From positions 1 through 64,000 of the forward strand of contig NZ_PKUS01000013.1 in assembly GCF_002866825.1 (NCBI RefSeq): DNA of 64,000 bases, read 5' to 3'. The stretch is from Pseudohalioglobus lutimaris (GTDB lineage: Bacteria > Pseudomonadota > Gammaproteobacteria > Pseudomonadales > Halieaceae). Made by a program: the position numbers and the translations under genes. Position 1 is the first letter of the stretch. Each line of letters opens with the position of its first letter. Positions 56,705 to 64,000 of the stretch are shown one piece after another. Below the pieces are notes generated by a model, which was given only the letters and a program-made list of their open reading frames with translations, made no database searches and was not told where the DNA came from.

Positions 56705-57973
56705 CTACTTCCGCCGCATCGACTTGAAGAACTCGTCGTTGGTCTTGGTGTCCTTGAGCTTGTCGATCAGGAACTCGATGGCAGGCGTGTCTTCCATGCC
56801 GTGCAGCAGCTTGCGCAGAATCCACATGCGTTGCAGTTCCTCGTCGCCGGTGAGCAGTTCCTCGCGACGTGTGCCCGAGGAGCGGATGTTGATGGCCGGG
56901 TACACTCGCTTCTCTGCAATCTTGCGGTCCAGGTGCAGTTCCATGTTGCCCGTACCCTTGAACTCCTCGTAGATCACCTCGTCCATCTTCGAGCCGGTGG
57001 CGATCAATGCGGTGGCGATGATGGACAGGCTGCCGCCTTCCTCAATGTTCCGGGCGGCGCCGAAGAAACGCTTCGGGCGTTCCAGTGCGTGGGCGTCCAC
57101 ACCACCGGTCAGTACCTTGCCGGAAGAGGGGATGACCGTGTTGTAGGCGCGGGCCAGGCGGGTGATGGAGTCCAGCAGGATGACAACGTCCTTCTTGTGC
57201 TCGACCAGGCGCTTGGCTTTCTCGATGACCATGTCCGCTACTTGTACGTGGCGCGAGGGCGGTTCATCGAAGGTAGAGGCAACCACTTCAGCGCCGCGTG
57301 CGCCCACCGAGCGCTGCATCTCGGTCACTTCTTCCGGACGCTCGTCGATGAGCAGGACGATGATGTAGCACTCGGGATTGTTGCTGATAATCGCCTGGGC
57401 GATGTTCTGCATCATGATGGTCTTACCCGCCTTGGGCGGTGCAACCAACAGGCCACGCTGGCCCTTGCCGATGGGGGCGACCAGGTCGATGATGCGACCG
57501 GTGAGATCCTCGGAGCTGCCGTTGCCCTTTTCCAGGGTGAGGCGCTCGTCGGGGAACAGCGGGGTGAGGTTTTCGAAGAGGATTTTATGCTTGGCGCTTT
57601 CGGGCTTGCTGAAATTAATCTCGCCGACCTTGAGCAGGGCAAAGTACCGCTCGCTGTCCTTGGGCGGTCGAATCTTGCCGGAAATGCTGTCGCCGGTGCG
57701 CAAGTTGAAGCGACGTATCTGGCTGGGCGAGACGTAGATATCGTCAGGGCCAGCGAGGTAAGAACTGTCTGCGCTGCGCAGGAAGCCGAAGCCATCCTGC
57801 AGTATCTCCAGCACGCCATCACCGTAAATGTCTTCACCGCTTTTTGCGTGGCGCTTGAGGATGGCGAAAATAATATCCTGCTTGCGTGAGCGGGCCATGT
57901 TTTCCAGGCCCATCTCTTTGGCGATGTCGATCAGTTCCTGGGTGGATTTGGTTTTCAGGTCGGTAAGATTCAT
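56705..57973 (-). CDS. rho: Transcription termination factor Rho
   Basis: A 422-residue hexameric RNA helicase that ends untranslated transcripts. The N-terminal helix bundle [20 protein letters not shown] is followed by the cold-shock RNA-binding domain ([22 protein letters not shown]), Walker [13 protein letters not shown], Walker [17 protein letters not shown], the Q-loop and the R-loop. The length matches the E. coli type, with no Gram-positive-like insert. It is downstream of a PPK2 gene and, beyond that, trxA. Confidence 0.98.
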   Translation of the reverse strand: MNLTDLKTKSTQELIDIAKEMGLENMARSRKQDIIFAILKRHAKSGEDIYGDGVLEILQDGFGFLRSADSSYLAGPDDIYVSPSQIRRFNLRTGDSISGKIRPPKDSERYFALLKVGEINFSKPESAKHKILFENLTPLFPDERLTLEKGNGSSEDLTGRIIDLVAPIGKGQRGLLVAPPKAGKTIMMQNIAQAIISNNPECYIIVLLIDERPEEVTEMQRSVGARGAEVVASTFDEPPSRHVQVADMVIEKAKRLVEHKKDVVILLDSITRLARAYNTVIPSSGKVLTGGVDAHALERPKRFFGAARNIEEGGSLSIIATALIATGSKMDEVIYEEFKGTGNMELHLDRKIAEKRVYPAINIRSSGTRREELLTGDEELQRMWILRKLLHGMEDTPAIEFLIDKLKDTKTNDEFFKSMRRK

Positions 57974-58211
57974 AGATTACGGGTGCAGTGAGTGCTCGAA
58001 GAGAGAGGAATTTAAAGGATCAGTGCGCCGGTGGTTGCCAGCGGAGTGGAGCTAATAGTTTGAGTGACAGCATTATTATCGCTGCACGGGACTGTGCAAC
58101 AGGAGAAAATGTAGCACGCTGTACCGGGGGCGTCTACCGCTAATTTGAGGTTTCGCGGCTCATTGAGATGCCGTTGATTCTGCCCCTGGCGATACGCGCA
58201 AAGGCCCGCGA

Positions 58212-58245
58212 GTGCGCGAGCGCAGCCTATTCCGCGCTCGCGTGC
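58212..58245. other. Strong stem-loop between ppk2 and rho
   Basis: A perfect nine-base stem (CGCGAGCGC 58215-58223 with GCGCTCGCG 58234-58242), extendable to about twelve with a G-T pair, and a ten-base loop. It lies 16 bases past the ppk2 stop on the minus strand without a U-tract. It may be a weak terminator or mRNA-stability hairpin upstream of rho, in a region where Rho autoregulation is expected. Confidence 0.55.
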
Positions 58246-58260
58246 CCTGTAGGTGACTGG

Positions 58261-59223
58261 CTACCAGGCGCTCAAAGATGGGCCGAGTATGTGGCGGGAC
58301 TTGCCGATCACGTGCGAGCTCTGTCCAACGATCAGCGGGTCTGGTCTCACCGCGTCCTGATTCTTGCCGGGGTAATCCAGGCTGTGCAGGAAGTGCTGCA
58401 TGCAGGCCAGGCGGGCGCGTTTCTTGTCTGCTGACTTGACCACTGCCCAGGGCGCATCGGCTGTGTCGGTATAGAAGAACATGGCCTCTTTGGCTTCGGT
58501 GTAATCATCCCACTTGTCGATGGATGCCTGGTCGATGGGCGACAGTTTCCATTGTTTGAGCGGGTCGTTGCGGCGCTTGTCAAAGCGTGTGTGCTGTTCC
58601 TCACGGGTGACCGAGAACCAGTATTTGAACAGGCGGATGCCGCTGCGTACCATCATGCGCTCCATTTCCGGCGTCTGGCGCATGAACTCAAGGTACTCTT
58701 CAGGTGTGCAGAATTCCATTACCCGCTCGACCCCGGCGCGGTTATACCAGCTGCGGTCGAACAGGGTGATCTCACCCTTGGTGGGGAAGTGCTTGACGTA
58801 TCGTTGGAAGTACCACTGGCCTTGCTCCTGGTCTGAGGGCTTCTCCAGTGCGACCACCCGCGCGCCGCGAGGGTTGAGGTGCTCCATGAAGCGTTTGATC
58901 GTGCCACCCTTGCCGGCAGCATCGCGACCCTCGAACAGCACCACAATTTTCTGGCCGGTTTCTTTCACCCAACGCTGGACCTTGAGCAGTTCTACCTGCA
59001 GCTCACGCTTGGTGGCTTCATATTCAGCGGCGCTGATTTTGGCCCCGTAGGGATACACGCCACTGGTGAACAGGTCGCGAATCGCCTCCGGCGAATCCAG
59101 AGTGCCAACCAGGTCTTCCTTCAGCTGAGGGGGGTTATAGGGACCGTGTTCGGTCGCTGTGACCGCCTGGTCCTGGTCATTGGCACTGTTGGTGGGGTGG
59201 GGGTTGGATACTGGCTCGGCCAC
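58261..59223 (-). CDS. ppk2: Polyphosphate kinase 2 (PPK2)
   Basis: A 320-residue PPK2-fold kinase that moves phosphate between polyphosphate and nucleotides. Walker A is FEGRDAAGKGGTIKR (about 98-112), the lid RSWYNRAGVERVM follows FD (Walker B), and DDYTEAKEAMFFYTDT is family-typical. It looks like a one-domain class I PPK2, of about 300 residues plus a short N-terminal extension. The start is GTG 59223, with GGAG eight bases upstream; earlier starts add 36 residues without family match. It sits between trxA and rho. Confidence 0.93.
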   Translation of the reverse strand: MAEPVSNPHPTNSANDQDQAVTATEHGPYNPPQLKEDLVGTLDSPEAIRDLFTSGVYPYGAKISAAEYEATKRELQVELLKVQRWVKETGQKIVVLFEGRDAAGKGGTIKRFMEHLNPRGARVVALEKPSDQEQGQWYFQRYVKHFPTKGEITLFDRSWYNRAGVERVMEFCTPEEYLEFMRQTPEMERMMVRSGIRLFKYWFSVTREEQHTRFDKRRNDPLKQWKLSPIDQASIDKWDDYTEAKEAMFFYTDTADAPWAVVKSADKKRARLACMQHFLHSLDYPGKNQDAVRPDPLIVGQSSHVIGKSRHILGPSLSAW

Positions 59224-59305
59224 TTCTGATTCTCCGTTGTAAAAAACTTCTATGAAGCCACGGAGGAAGCGGCCTGGGCAATGATGCGAATCAATTGAGC
59301 CGTGG

Positions 59306-59632
59306 TTAGACGACTTCCTGAATGAATTCATTCAATTGTGACTTGGACAATGCGCCCACCTTGGTGGCCTCTGCATTGCCGCCCTTGAATACGATCAGGG
59401 TGGGGATGCCGCGGATACCGAACTTGGGTGGGATCTCCGGATTTGCGTCCACGTCGACCTTGGCTATTTTCAGCCGGCCTTCATACTCTTCCGCGATTTC
59501 GTCCAGTACGGGGGCAATCATTTTGCAGGGCCCGCACCATTCGGCCCAGAAGTCCACCAGTACGGGAATGTCTGAATTGAGGACTTCGGCGTCAAAGGTG
59601 GCGTCGCTGACGTGTACGATCTTGTCTGACAT
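59306..59632 (-). CDS. trxA: Thioredoxin TrxA
   Basis: A 108-residue cytosolic thiol-disulfide reductant with the active site WCGPC (Cys33, Cys36), buried Asp in VLVDFWAEW and cis-Pro in [16 protein letters not shown] 59632 has a GGAG site. Its place upstream of rho is conserved in gammaproteobacteria, though here ppk2 intervenes. It is divergent from the TVP38-flavoprotein gene over 306 bases that carry a hairpin repeat. Confidence 0.97.
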   Translation of the reverse strand: MSDKIVHVSDATFDAEVLNSDIPVLVDFWAEWCGPCKMIAPVLDEIAEEYEGRLKIAKVDVDANPEIPPKFGIRGIPTLIVFKGGNAEATKVGALSKSQLNEFIQEVV

Positions 59633-59938
59633 GTTGGTCTCCGGCCGCTCTGCGGCGTTTAAAACTGCTGGGATAGAAAGGGGGTCATCATACCACCGGT
59701 CGTAGACGGTACAAGTTGCCAAGCCAGAGTTTTTCACTCTGAGCTTAGTGCTGTGTGATATAAAAGCAGCCTGTACCGCTCCGTTATCGCGCCGGCAGCG
59801 GGGTAGGTGGTCCCCGGACACGCAAAATCGCCGTCCATGGCAGCTCGGCCTCGGCCACCCATGGCCTCGCACGGTCCGGAATCGCCTACTCCGCCACCGA
59901 CGCTGGCTTCTGTATTGCTAACCTTTTGGTGTGCACTT
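59633..59938. other. Divergent intergenic region between trxA and the TVP38 fusion gene
   Basis: It holds hairpin repeat copy B (59794-59897) and must contain both promoters. A frame open through the repeat would add 44 residues to the fusion protein, but these residues are just translated repeat (Pro/Ser/Met/Ala-rich). Confidence 0.6.
59794..59897 (+). repeat. Hairpin repeat element, copy B
   Basis: The flanks GTAGGTGGTCCCCGGAC and GTCCGGAATCGCCTAC are imperfect inverted repeats. The core ACGCAAAATCGCCGTCCATG begins at 59820 and is 41/45 identical to copy A. Confidence 0.75.
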
Positions 59939-62074
59939 ATGAACAAAAAACAACTGCTGGTTCTGACCATCATCGGCCTCGCCCTGGTCAGCTGGTTCGC
60001 GCTGGATCTCGGTCAATACCTGCAGTTGCAGGTCGTCCAGGCGCGCATTGGTGACCTGCAGCACTGGTATGCCGACAATCCGCTGCTGGCGGGTGCGATT
60101 TACTTTGCGATCTACGTGGCGGTGACCGGACTTTCTGTACCGGGAGCGGCGGTGATGACCCTGGCAGGTGGTGCCTTGTTCGGGTTCTGGTATGCGCTAC
60201 TGCTGGTTTCTTTTGGCAGCAGCGTGGGCGCGACGCTGGCCTTCCTGGTGTCGCGTACGCTGCTGCGGGACACGGTGCAGTCGCGGTTCGGGCGACCCTT
60301 ACAGGCGATCAATGAGGGGTTTGCCAAAGACGGCGCTTTCTACCTGTTTACGCTGCGCCTGGTGCCGCTGTTCCCGTTCTTCCTGATCAATCTGCTCATG
60401 GGTCTGTTACCGATCTCAACGTGGCGCTACTACTGGGTGTCACAGCTGGGCATGTTGCCAGCCACGGCTGTTTATGTGAACGCGGGTACACAGCTGGGCC
60501 AGCTGGATTCGCTGGCAGGCATTATTTCGCCGGGACTGCTGGGGTCTTTTGTTTTACTGGGGCTATTCCCGCTGCTCGCCAGGTGGGGGGTGGGCTGGCT
60601 GTCATCCAGGCGCCGCCTGGCGGCCTGGAACAAGCCGCGGTCCTTTGATACCAACCTGGTGGTCATTGGCGCCGGCTCCGCCGGACTGGTCGCCTCTTTG
60701 ATCGCGGCAACCGTCAAGGCAAAGGTCACGCTGATTGAGCGGCACAAGATGGGAGGAGACTGCCTGAATACAGGTTGTGTGCCCTCCAAGGCCTTGATCC
60801 GCTCGGCACGTATCGCCCGCTATGCCAGTCGCGCCGAGGAGTTTGGCCTGGCGCCTATGGAGGTAAAGGTCCGTTTTCCGGATGTTATGGAGCGGGTGCA
60901 GTCAGTCATCGGCGCGATAGAGCCCCACGACTCGGTGGAGCGATTCACCTCGCTGGGTGTCGACTGCCTGCAGGGCGAGGCGCGCATTGTCTCGCCGTGG
61001 GAGGTCGAGGTCGGCGGCCGGCGTATCAGCGCTCGCAATATCATTATCGCCAGTGGCGCCAGGCCGCGGGTGCCGGAAATCCCCGGCCTGGACAGTATTG
61101 ACTACCTGACCTCTGACACGGTGTGGGCATTGCGAGAGCAGCCGGCTCGCCTGCTGGTGCTGGGTGGCGGACCCATTGGTTGTGAGCTGGCCCAGGCTTT
61201 TGCCGGCCTGGGCAGTGCGGTCACCCTGGTTACTCACGCGGCGCGGATCATGCCGCGTGAGGACGAGGAGGTGTCCCTGCGCGTACAGCAGGACTTCGCG
61301 GCGCAGGGCATAGAGGTGCTGACCGCTGCGGAGCCGCAGTCGTTCACCGCAGTGCCGGGGCCGGTCTGCCGCCTGTTGGTTGATGGCGCTGAGCGCGAGG
61401 TCGCTTTCGACCGTCTCCTGCTCGCTGTCGGTCGTAGTGCCAACGTGGAAGGCATGGGGTTGGAGGCCCTGGGTATTGGCCTCGACGCTGCCGGGCGTAT
61501 AGAGGTCGATGACTACCTGCGCACAGCTGTACCCACTATTTACGCCGCCGGTGATGTGGCGGGCCCCTACCTGTTTACCCACATGGCCAGTCACCAGGCC
61601 TGGTATGCGTCAGTGAACGCCCTGTTCGGCCGCTTCCGCCGTTTTCGCGTCGACTATTCGGTAGTGCCCTGGGCCACATTCACTGACCCGGAAGTGGCCC
61701 GCGTCGGGCTCAACGAGCAGGAGGCGGATGAGCAGGGCCTGCCCTATGAAGTCAGTCGCTATGACATCGACGACCTGGACCGCGCTATTGCCGACGGAGA
61801 GGCGCACGGCTTCGTCAAAGTGCTGACCCGCCCAGGCAGTGACCGCATACTGGGTGCGACGATTGTCGGTTACCATGCGGGCGAGCTGGTCAGCGAATTC
61901 GTGCTGGCCATGAAGCACGGCATCGGCCTCAACAAGATTCTTGGCACTATCCATATTTATCCCACCCTGGGGGAGAGCAACAAGTTCCTGGCAGGTGAGT
62001 GGCGCAAGGCGCGTAAGCCGGAGAAACTCCTGGGTTGGGTAGAGCGCTACCACCGGTTCAATCGCGGCAGATAA
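59939..62074 (+). CDS. TVP38/TMEM64 membrane domain fused to a pyridine nucleotide-disulfide oxidoreductase
   Basis: A 711-residue two-domain protein. Residues about 1-225 form a DedA-like TVP38 (VTT) membrane domain of five or six helices (VTGLSVPGAAVMTLAGG; FTLRLVPLFPFFLINLLMGL). From about 238 a flavoprotein follows: FAD site VVIGAGSAGL, redox disulfide Cys275/Cys280 in GGDCLNTGCVPSKA, NAD site LVLGGGPIGCELA, and the dimerisation domain ending near GTIHIYPTLGESNKF. It resembles dihydrolipoamide dehydrogenase/mercuric reductase without metal domains. It may reduce a membrane-located quinone or thiol (inference). ATG 59939 was chosen because upstream codons lie in a repeat. Confidence 0.9.
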   Translation: MNKKQLLVLTIIGLALVSWFALDLGQYLQLQVVQARIGDLQHWYADNPLLAGAIYFAIYVAVTGLSVPGAAVMTLAGGALFGFWYALLLVSFGSSVGATLAFLVSRTLLRDTVQSRFGRPLQAINEGFAKDGAFYLFTLRLVPLFPFFLINLLMGLLPISTWRYYWVSQLGMLPATAVYVNAGTQLGQLDSLAGIISPGLLGSFVLLGLFPLLARWGVGWLSSRRRLAAWNKPRSFDTNLVVIGAGSAGLVASLIAATVKAKVTLIERHKMGGDCLNTGCVPSKALIRSARIARYASRAEEFGLAPMEVKVRFPDVMERVQSVIGAIEPHDSVERFTSLGVDCLQGEARIVSPWEVEVGGRRISARNIIIASGARPRVPEIPGLDSIDYLTSDTVWALREQPARLLVLGGGPIGCELAQAFAGLGSAVTLVTHAARIMPREDEEVSLRVQQDFAAQGIEVLTAAEPQSFTAVPGPVCRLLVDGAEREVAFDRLLLAVGRSANVEGMGLEALGIGLDAAGRIEVDDYLRTAVPTIYAAGDVAGPYLFTHMASHQAWYASVNALFGRFRRFRVDYSVVPWATFTDPEVARVGLNEQEADEQGLPYEVSRYDIDDLDRAIADGEAHGFVKVLTRPGSDRILGATIVGYHAGELVSEFVLAMKHGIGLNKILGTIHIYPTLGESNKFLAGEWRKARKPEKLLGWVERYHRFNRGR

Positions 62075-62124
62075 AACGCTAAAGTTGGCACTGCATAGTG
62101 ATGTGATTCTCCAGGAGCTAATTG

Positions 62125-62778
62125 ATGGCAAAGGTAGCAGTGGTCCTCTCAGGTTGCGGCGTGTACGACGGGGCAGAAATTAACGAGGCAGTGCTCACGC
62201 TGTTGAGCCTTGAACAGCAGGGCGCCACTTACCAGTGTTTTGCCCCGGACCGCGAGCAGATGCATGTAATCAACCACCTTACCGGGGAGCCGGTAGCAGG
62301 CGAAACCCGCAATGCCCTGGTGGAGGCAGCACGGATTGCCAGGGGTGATATCAAGGCGCTGAGCGCGCTCAATCCGGGAGAGTTCGACGCCCTGCTGGTG
62401 CCGGGCGGTTTCGGCGCGGCCAAGAATCTCTGTGATTTTGCGGTCGCCGGTGACCAGATGTCAGTGCAGGACGACTTTCTCAGCGTTGCCCGCGGTTTCC
62501 ACCAGGCTAACAAGCCCATAGGACTGATCTGCATTGCGCCGGTGATGGCCGCGGCGATATGCGGCGCGGGCGCGCAGTGCACCATCGGCAACGACACCGA
62601 AGTGGCGGCGGCAATTGACGCGATGGGCGCGCAGCACCTGCAGTGCCCGGTGACCGAGGCGCGTGTCGATGTCGGCAACAAGCTGGTCACGACCCCCGCT
62701 TACATGCTCGCGGGCAGTGTTTCCGAGGCGTATGCGGGCATCAGTGACTGTGTCAAAGAGGTGCTGGCGCTGAGCTGA
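62125..62778 (+). CDS. elbB: Isoprenoid biosynthesis glyoxalase ElbB
   Basis: A 217-residue protein of the DJ-1/PfpI superfamily. The nucleophile-elbow Cys is in PIGLICIAPVMAAA, with the conserved start VVLSGCGVYDGAEINEAV and LLVPGGFGAAKNLCDFA. E. coli ElbB (YhbL) shows glyoxalase activity and has been linked to isoprenoid output. ATG 62125 follows AGGAG; the TTG codon before it is not needed. Its stop overlaps the GIY-YIG start by one base. Confidence 0.93.
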   Translation: MAKVAVVLSGCGVYDGAEINEAVLTLLSLEQQGATYQCFAPDREQMHVINHLTGEPVAGETRNALVEAARIARGDIKALSALNPGEFDALLVPGGFGAAKNLCDFAVAGDQMSVQDDFLSVARGFHQANKPIGLICIAPVMAAAICGAGAQCTIGNDTEVAAAIDAMGAQHLQCPVTEARVDVGNKLVTTPAYMLAGSVSEAYAGISDCVKEVLALS

Positions 62779-63035
62779 TGGTGATCCCGGTGTGGACCGT
62801 GTACATTCTCCGCTGCGCCGACGGAAGCCTGTATACGGGCGTGGCACGGGACATGGAGAAAAGATTGCGACAACACAACGGAGAGGTGGTAGGGGGGGCC
62901 CGTTATACGCGGGGGCGCCGGCCGGTAGCGCTGCTCTGGTCAGAGTCGGCCGCGGATCGCAGTAGCGCGCAGCGGCGTGAGGCGGCGATAAAGCGCCTGC
63001 CCCGGCCGCAGAAGCTGGCACTGGTCGCGGGCTGA
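62778..63035 (+). CDS. GIY-YIG nuclease family protein (YhbQ-like)
   Basis: An 85-residue single-domain protein. WTVYILRCADGSLYTGVARD carries the GIY-YIG pair (VYI and LYTG), then RLRQHNGEVVGGARYTRGRRPVALLW and the Glu of EAAIKRLPR. Small members (YhbQ, UPF0213) may nick or bind branched DNA; function is unsettled. ATG 62778 overlaps the elbB stop (TGATG), so the pair is coupled. Confidence 0.9.
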   Translation: MVIPVWTVYILRCADGSLYTGVARDMEKRLRQHNGEVVGGARYTRGRRPVALLWSESAADRSSAQRREAAIKRLPRPQKLALVAG

Positions 63036-63060
63036 CGTTGGCTTTTTGCGGAATAATACG

Positions 63061-64000
63061 GTGAAACGATTCAGGAAACTCTATCTGCATATCGGTCTGG
63101 GCAAGACCGGTACGACGTCTGTGCAGCGCGATATTCTCGCCAACGCGAAGCTGCTGGAGTCAAAGCACGACATTTTCTATCCCACACACTTCCCCCATGA
63201 GCGCCACTTCCACGGCAATCATTCGATTCTGCTGCGCGCCCTGTATTCCTCGCATGCGGATGTGCGTGCTCGCCTGGTGGCCCGCGGGCTGGAATCAGCA
63301 GAGCAACTGGCGGCGTATAACAAGCAGACCCTGGCCTGCCTTGAGCGCGGGTTTGCCCAGACCGGTGCGGCAAACCTGATGCTGTCCGCCGAGAGTGTGG
63401 CGCATTTCTACCGCCCTGACATGCTTGAATTGGCGCAGTGGCTGAGCGGCTACGCGGATGAAATCATTGTGCTGGCCTGTGTGCGGCACCCGGTGCACGC
63501 TCTTTCCAGTGAAATCCAGCAACGGTTGAATATAGGCAGCGTGTTGGAAGACCTGTATGCAAAGCCACCTTTCTATCGCTTCAAGTCCCTGTTCCAGAGG
63601 GTTGAGCGAGCTTTTGGCCCTGGCTCCCTGGTGGTGTATGACTTCAGTGCCGCCGTGGCCGACCCCCGGGGCCTGACGCGGGCCATGTTTGCCCAGCTGG
63701 GTATCGACCTGGGTGAGCAGTTTCGTCCCCGCCCGCCATCCAATACCAGTATGAGCCACGAGGCGGCGCTGTTGATCAGTGCACTCAATCACAGCCTGCC
63801 GGTGATGGTTAATGGCGCCCGTAATCGGCTGCGCAAGGCCAATGAAATACAGCGCCTGGCAAAGATACCGGGCCGTAAATACACCGCACCGGCAGCCGTG
63901 TATGAGCAGGTCGTCGCCAGCATGAAGCCGGACCTGGACTGGCTGCGCGAACACTATGGCCTGGCGCTGGACGCCAGCTACCCGGATCCGGGCGCGGCCT
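63061..64000 (+). CDS. Sulfotransferase family protein (3' truncated by window end)
   Basis: At least 313 residues, open to the window end. The start GTG 63061 gives MKRFRKLYLHIGLGKTGTTS, whose HIGLGKTGTTSVQ is the 5'-phosphosulfate-binding loop of PAPS-dependent sulfotransferases. CVRHPVHALSSEIQQ (about 142-156) is the 3'-phosphate-binding motif. It should transfer sulfate from PAPS to a glycan, lipid or other acceptor. It lies 25 bases after the GIY-YIG gene, perhaps as the start of a surface-polysaccharide or similar cluster to the right. Confidence 0.82.
   Translation, partial: MKRFRKLYLHIGLGKTGTTSVQRDILANAKLLESKHDIFYPTHFPHERHFHGNHSILLRALYSSHADVRARLVARGLESAEQLAAYNKQTLACLERGFAQTGAANLMLSAESVAHFYRPDMLELAQWLSGYADEIIVLACVRHPVHALSSEIQQRLNIGSVLEDLYAKPPFYRFKSLFQRVERAFGPGSLVVYDFSAAVADPRGLTRAMFAQLGIDLGEQFRPRPPSNTSMSHEAALLISALNHSLPVMVNGARNRLRKANEIQRLAKIPGRKYTAPAAVYEQVVASMKPDLDWLREHYGLALDASYPDPGAA

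Noticed and set aside
56495-57889. 464-codon open frame antisense to rho
   Set aside because: Shadow of a high-GC gene; rho is unmistakable on the other strand. The same applies to long antisense frames opposite rep (24362-25741), the FadJ-type gene (28263-29654) and ubiD (55085-56254).
59807-59938. 44-residue N-terminal extension of the TVP38 fusion protein
   Set aside because: It consists of translated hairpin repeat B; the membrane domain begins naturally at ATG 59939.

Overview
The window is a chromosomal segment of a marine-type gammaproteobacterium. Gene order (argH-algZ-algR-hemC-hemD-hemX-hemY, lptM-lysA-dapF-DUF484-xerC-HAD, comM-ubiK-glnK-amtB, ubiD-rho-trxA) is the block typical of Pseudomonas and its relatives. 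Lineage-flavoured extras (DUF3080, DUF3187, DUF1329, a CYP450, a PPK2, a TorF-type porin) and a high-GC codon bias fit Cellvibrionales/Halieaceae (inference from content; no phylogeny was run). Almost all of the window is coding, with one tRNA, no rRNA, no CRISPR array, no IS element and no complete prophage.

Layout. 0-0.2 kb: AT-richer left edge abutting tRNA-Arg(CCG). 0.5-6.7 kb: alpha/beta hydrolase, DUF819 membrane protein, PLP-dependent decarboxylase/lyase, MDR reductase, PhyH-type dioxygenase. 6.7-12.6 kb: murA divergent from a GH3 beta-N-acetylhexosaminidase-like enzyme, a lipid kinase, and DUF4136 and DUF3080 lipoproteins. 12.7-17.9 kb: a tight five-gene operon that looks like a dedicated Lol-like export route (LolA-like chaperone, two FtsX/LolCE-type permeases, LolD-type ATPase, outer-membrane barrel). 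18-23.6 kb: GST, cytochrome c5, two-gene RND efflux pump. 23.7-26.5 kb: rep helicase and an MscS channel. 26.8-30.1 kb: thiolase plus FadJ-type multifunctional beta-oxidation enzyme. 30.2-35.3 kb: CNNM/CorC protein, AI-2E family transporter, DUF1329 protein, cytochrome P450. 35.4-37.3 kb: comM, ubiK.

37.3-40.6 kb is a nitrogen-control module: an NtrC-like site and a GG-N10-GC sigma-54 promoter precede a TorF-type porin, glnK and amtB, followed by a second PII gene. 40.6-48.2 kb holds HAD hydrolase, xerC, DUF484, dapF, lysA, the small lipoprotein gene lptM, cyaY, DUF3187 and argH. 48.3-54.3 kb holds algZ-algR and the heme genes hemCDXY. 54.7-59.6 kb holds ubiD, rho, a PPK2 polyphosphate kinase placed between rho and trxA, and trxA. 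59.9-64 kb holds a TVP38-flavoprotein fusion, elbB, a GIY-YIG protein and the start of a sulfotransferase.

The most distinctive unexplained signal is a family of about 86-115-bp hairpin repeats, four copies between 54.4 and 59.9 kb. They share a conserved inner core but have terminal arms that differ from copy to copy while staying self-complementary. The Lol-like operon is the most interesting multi-gene system.
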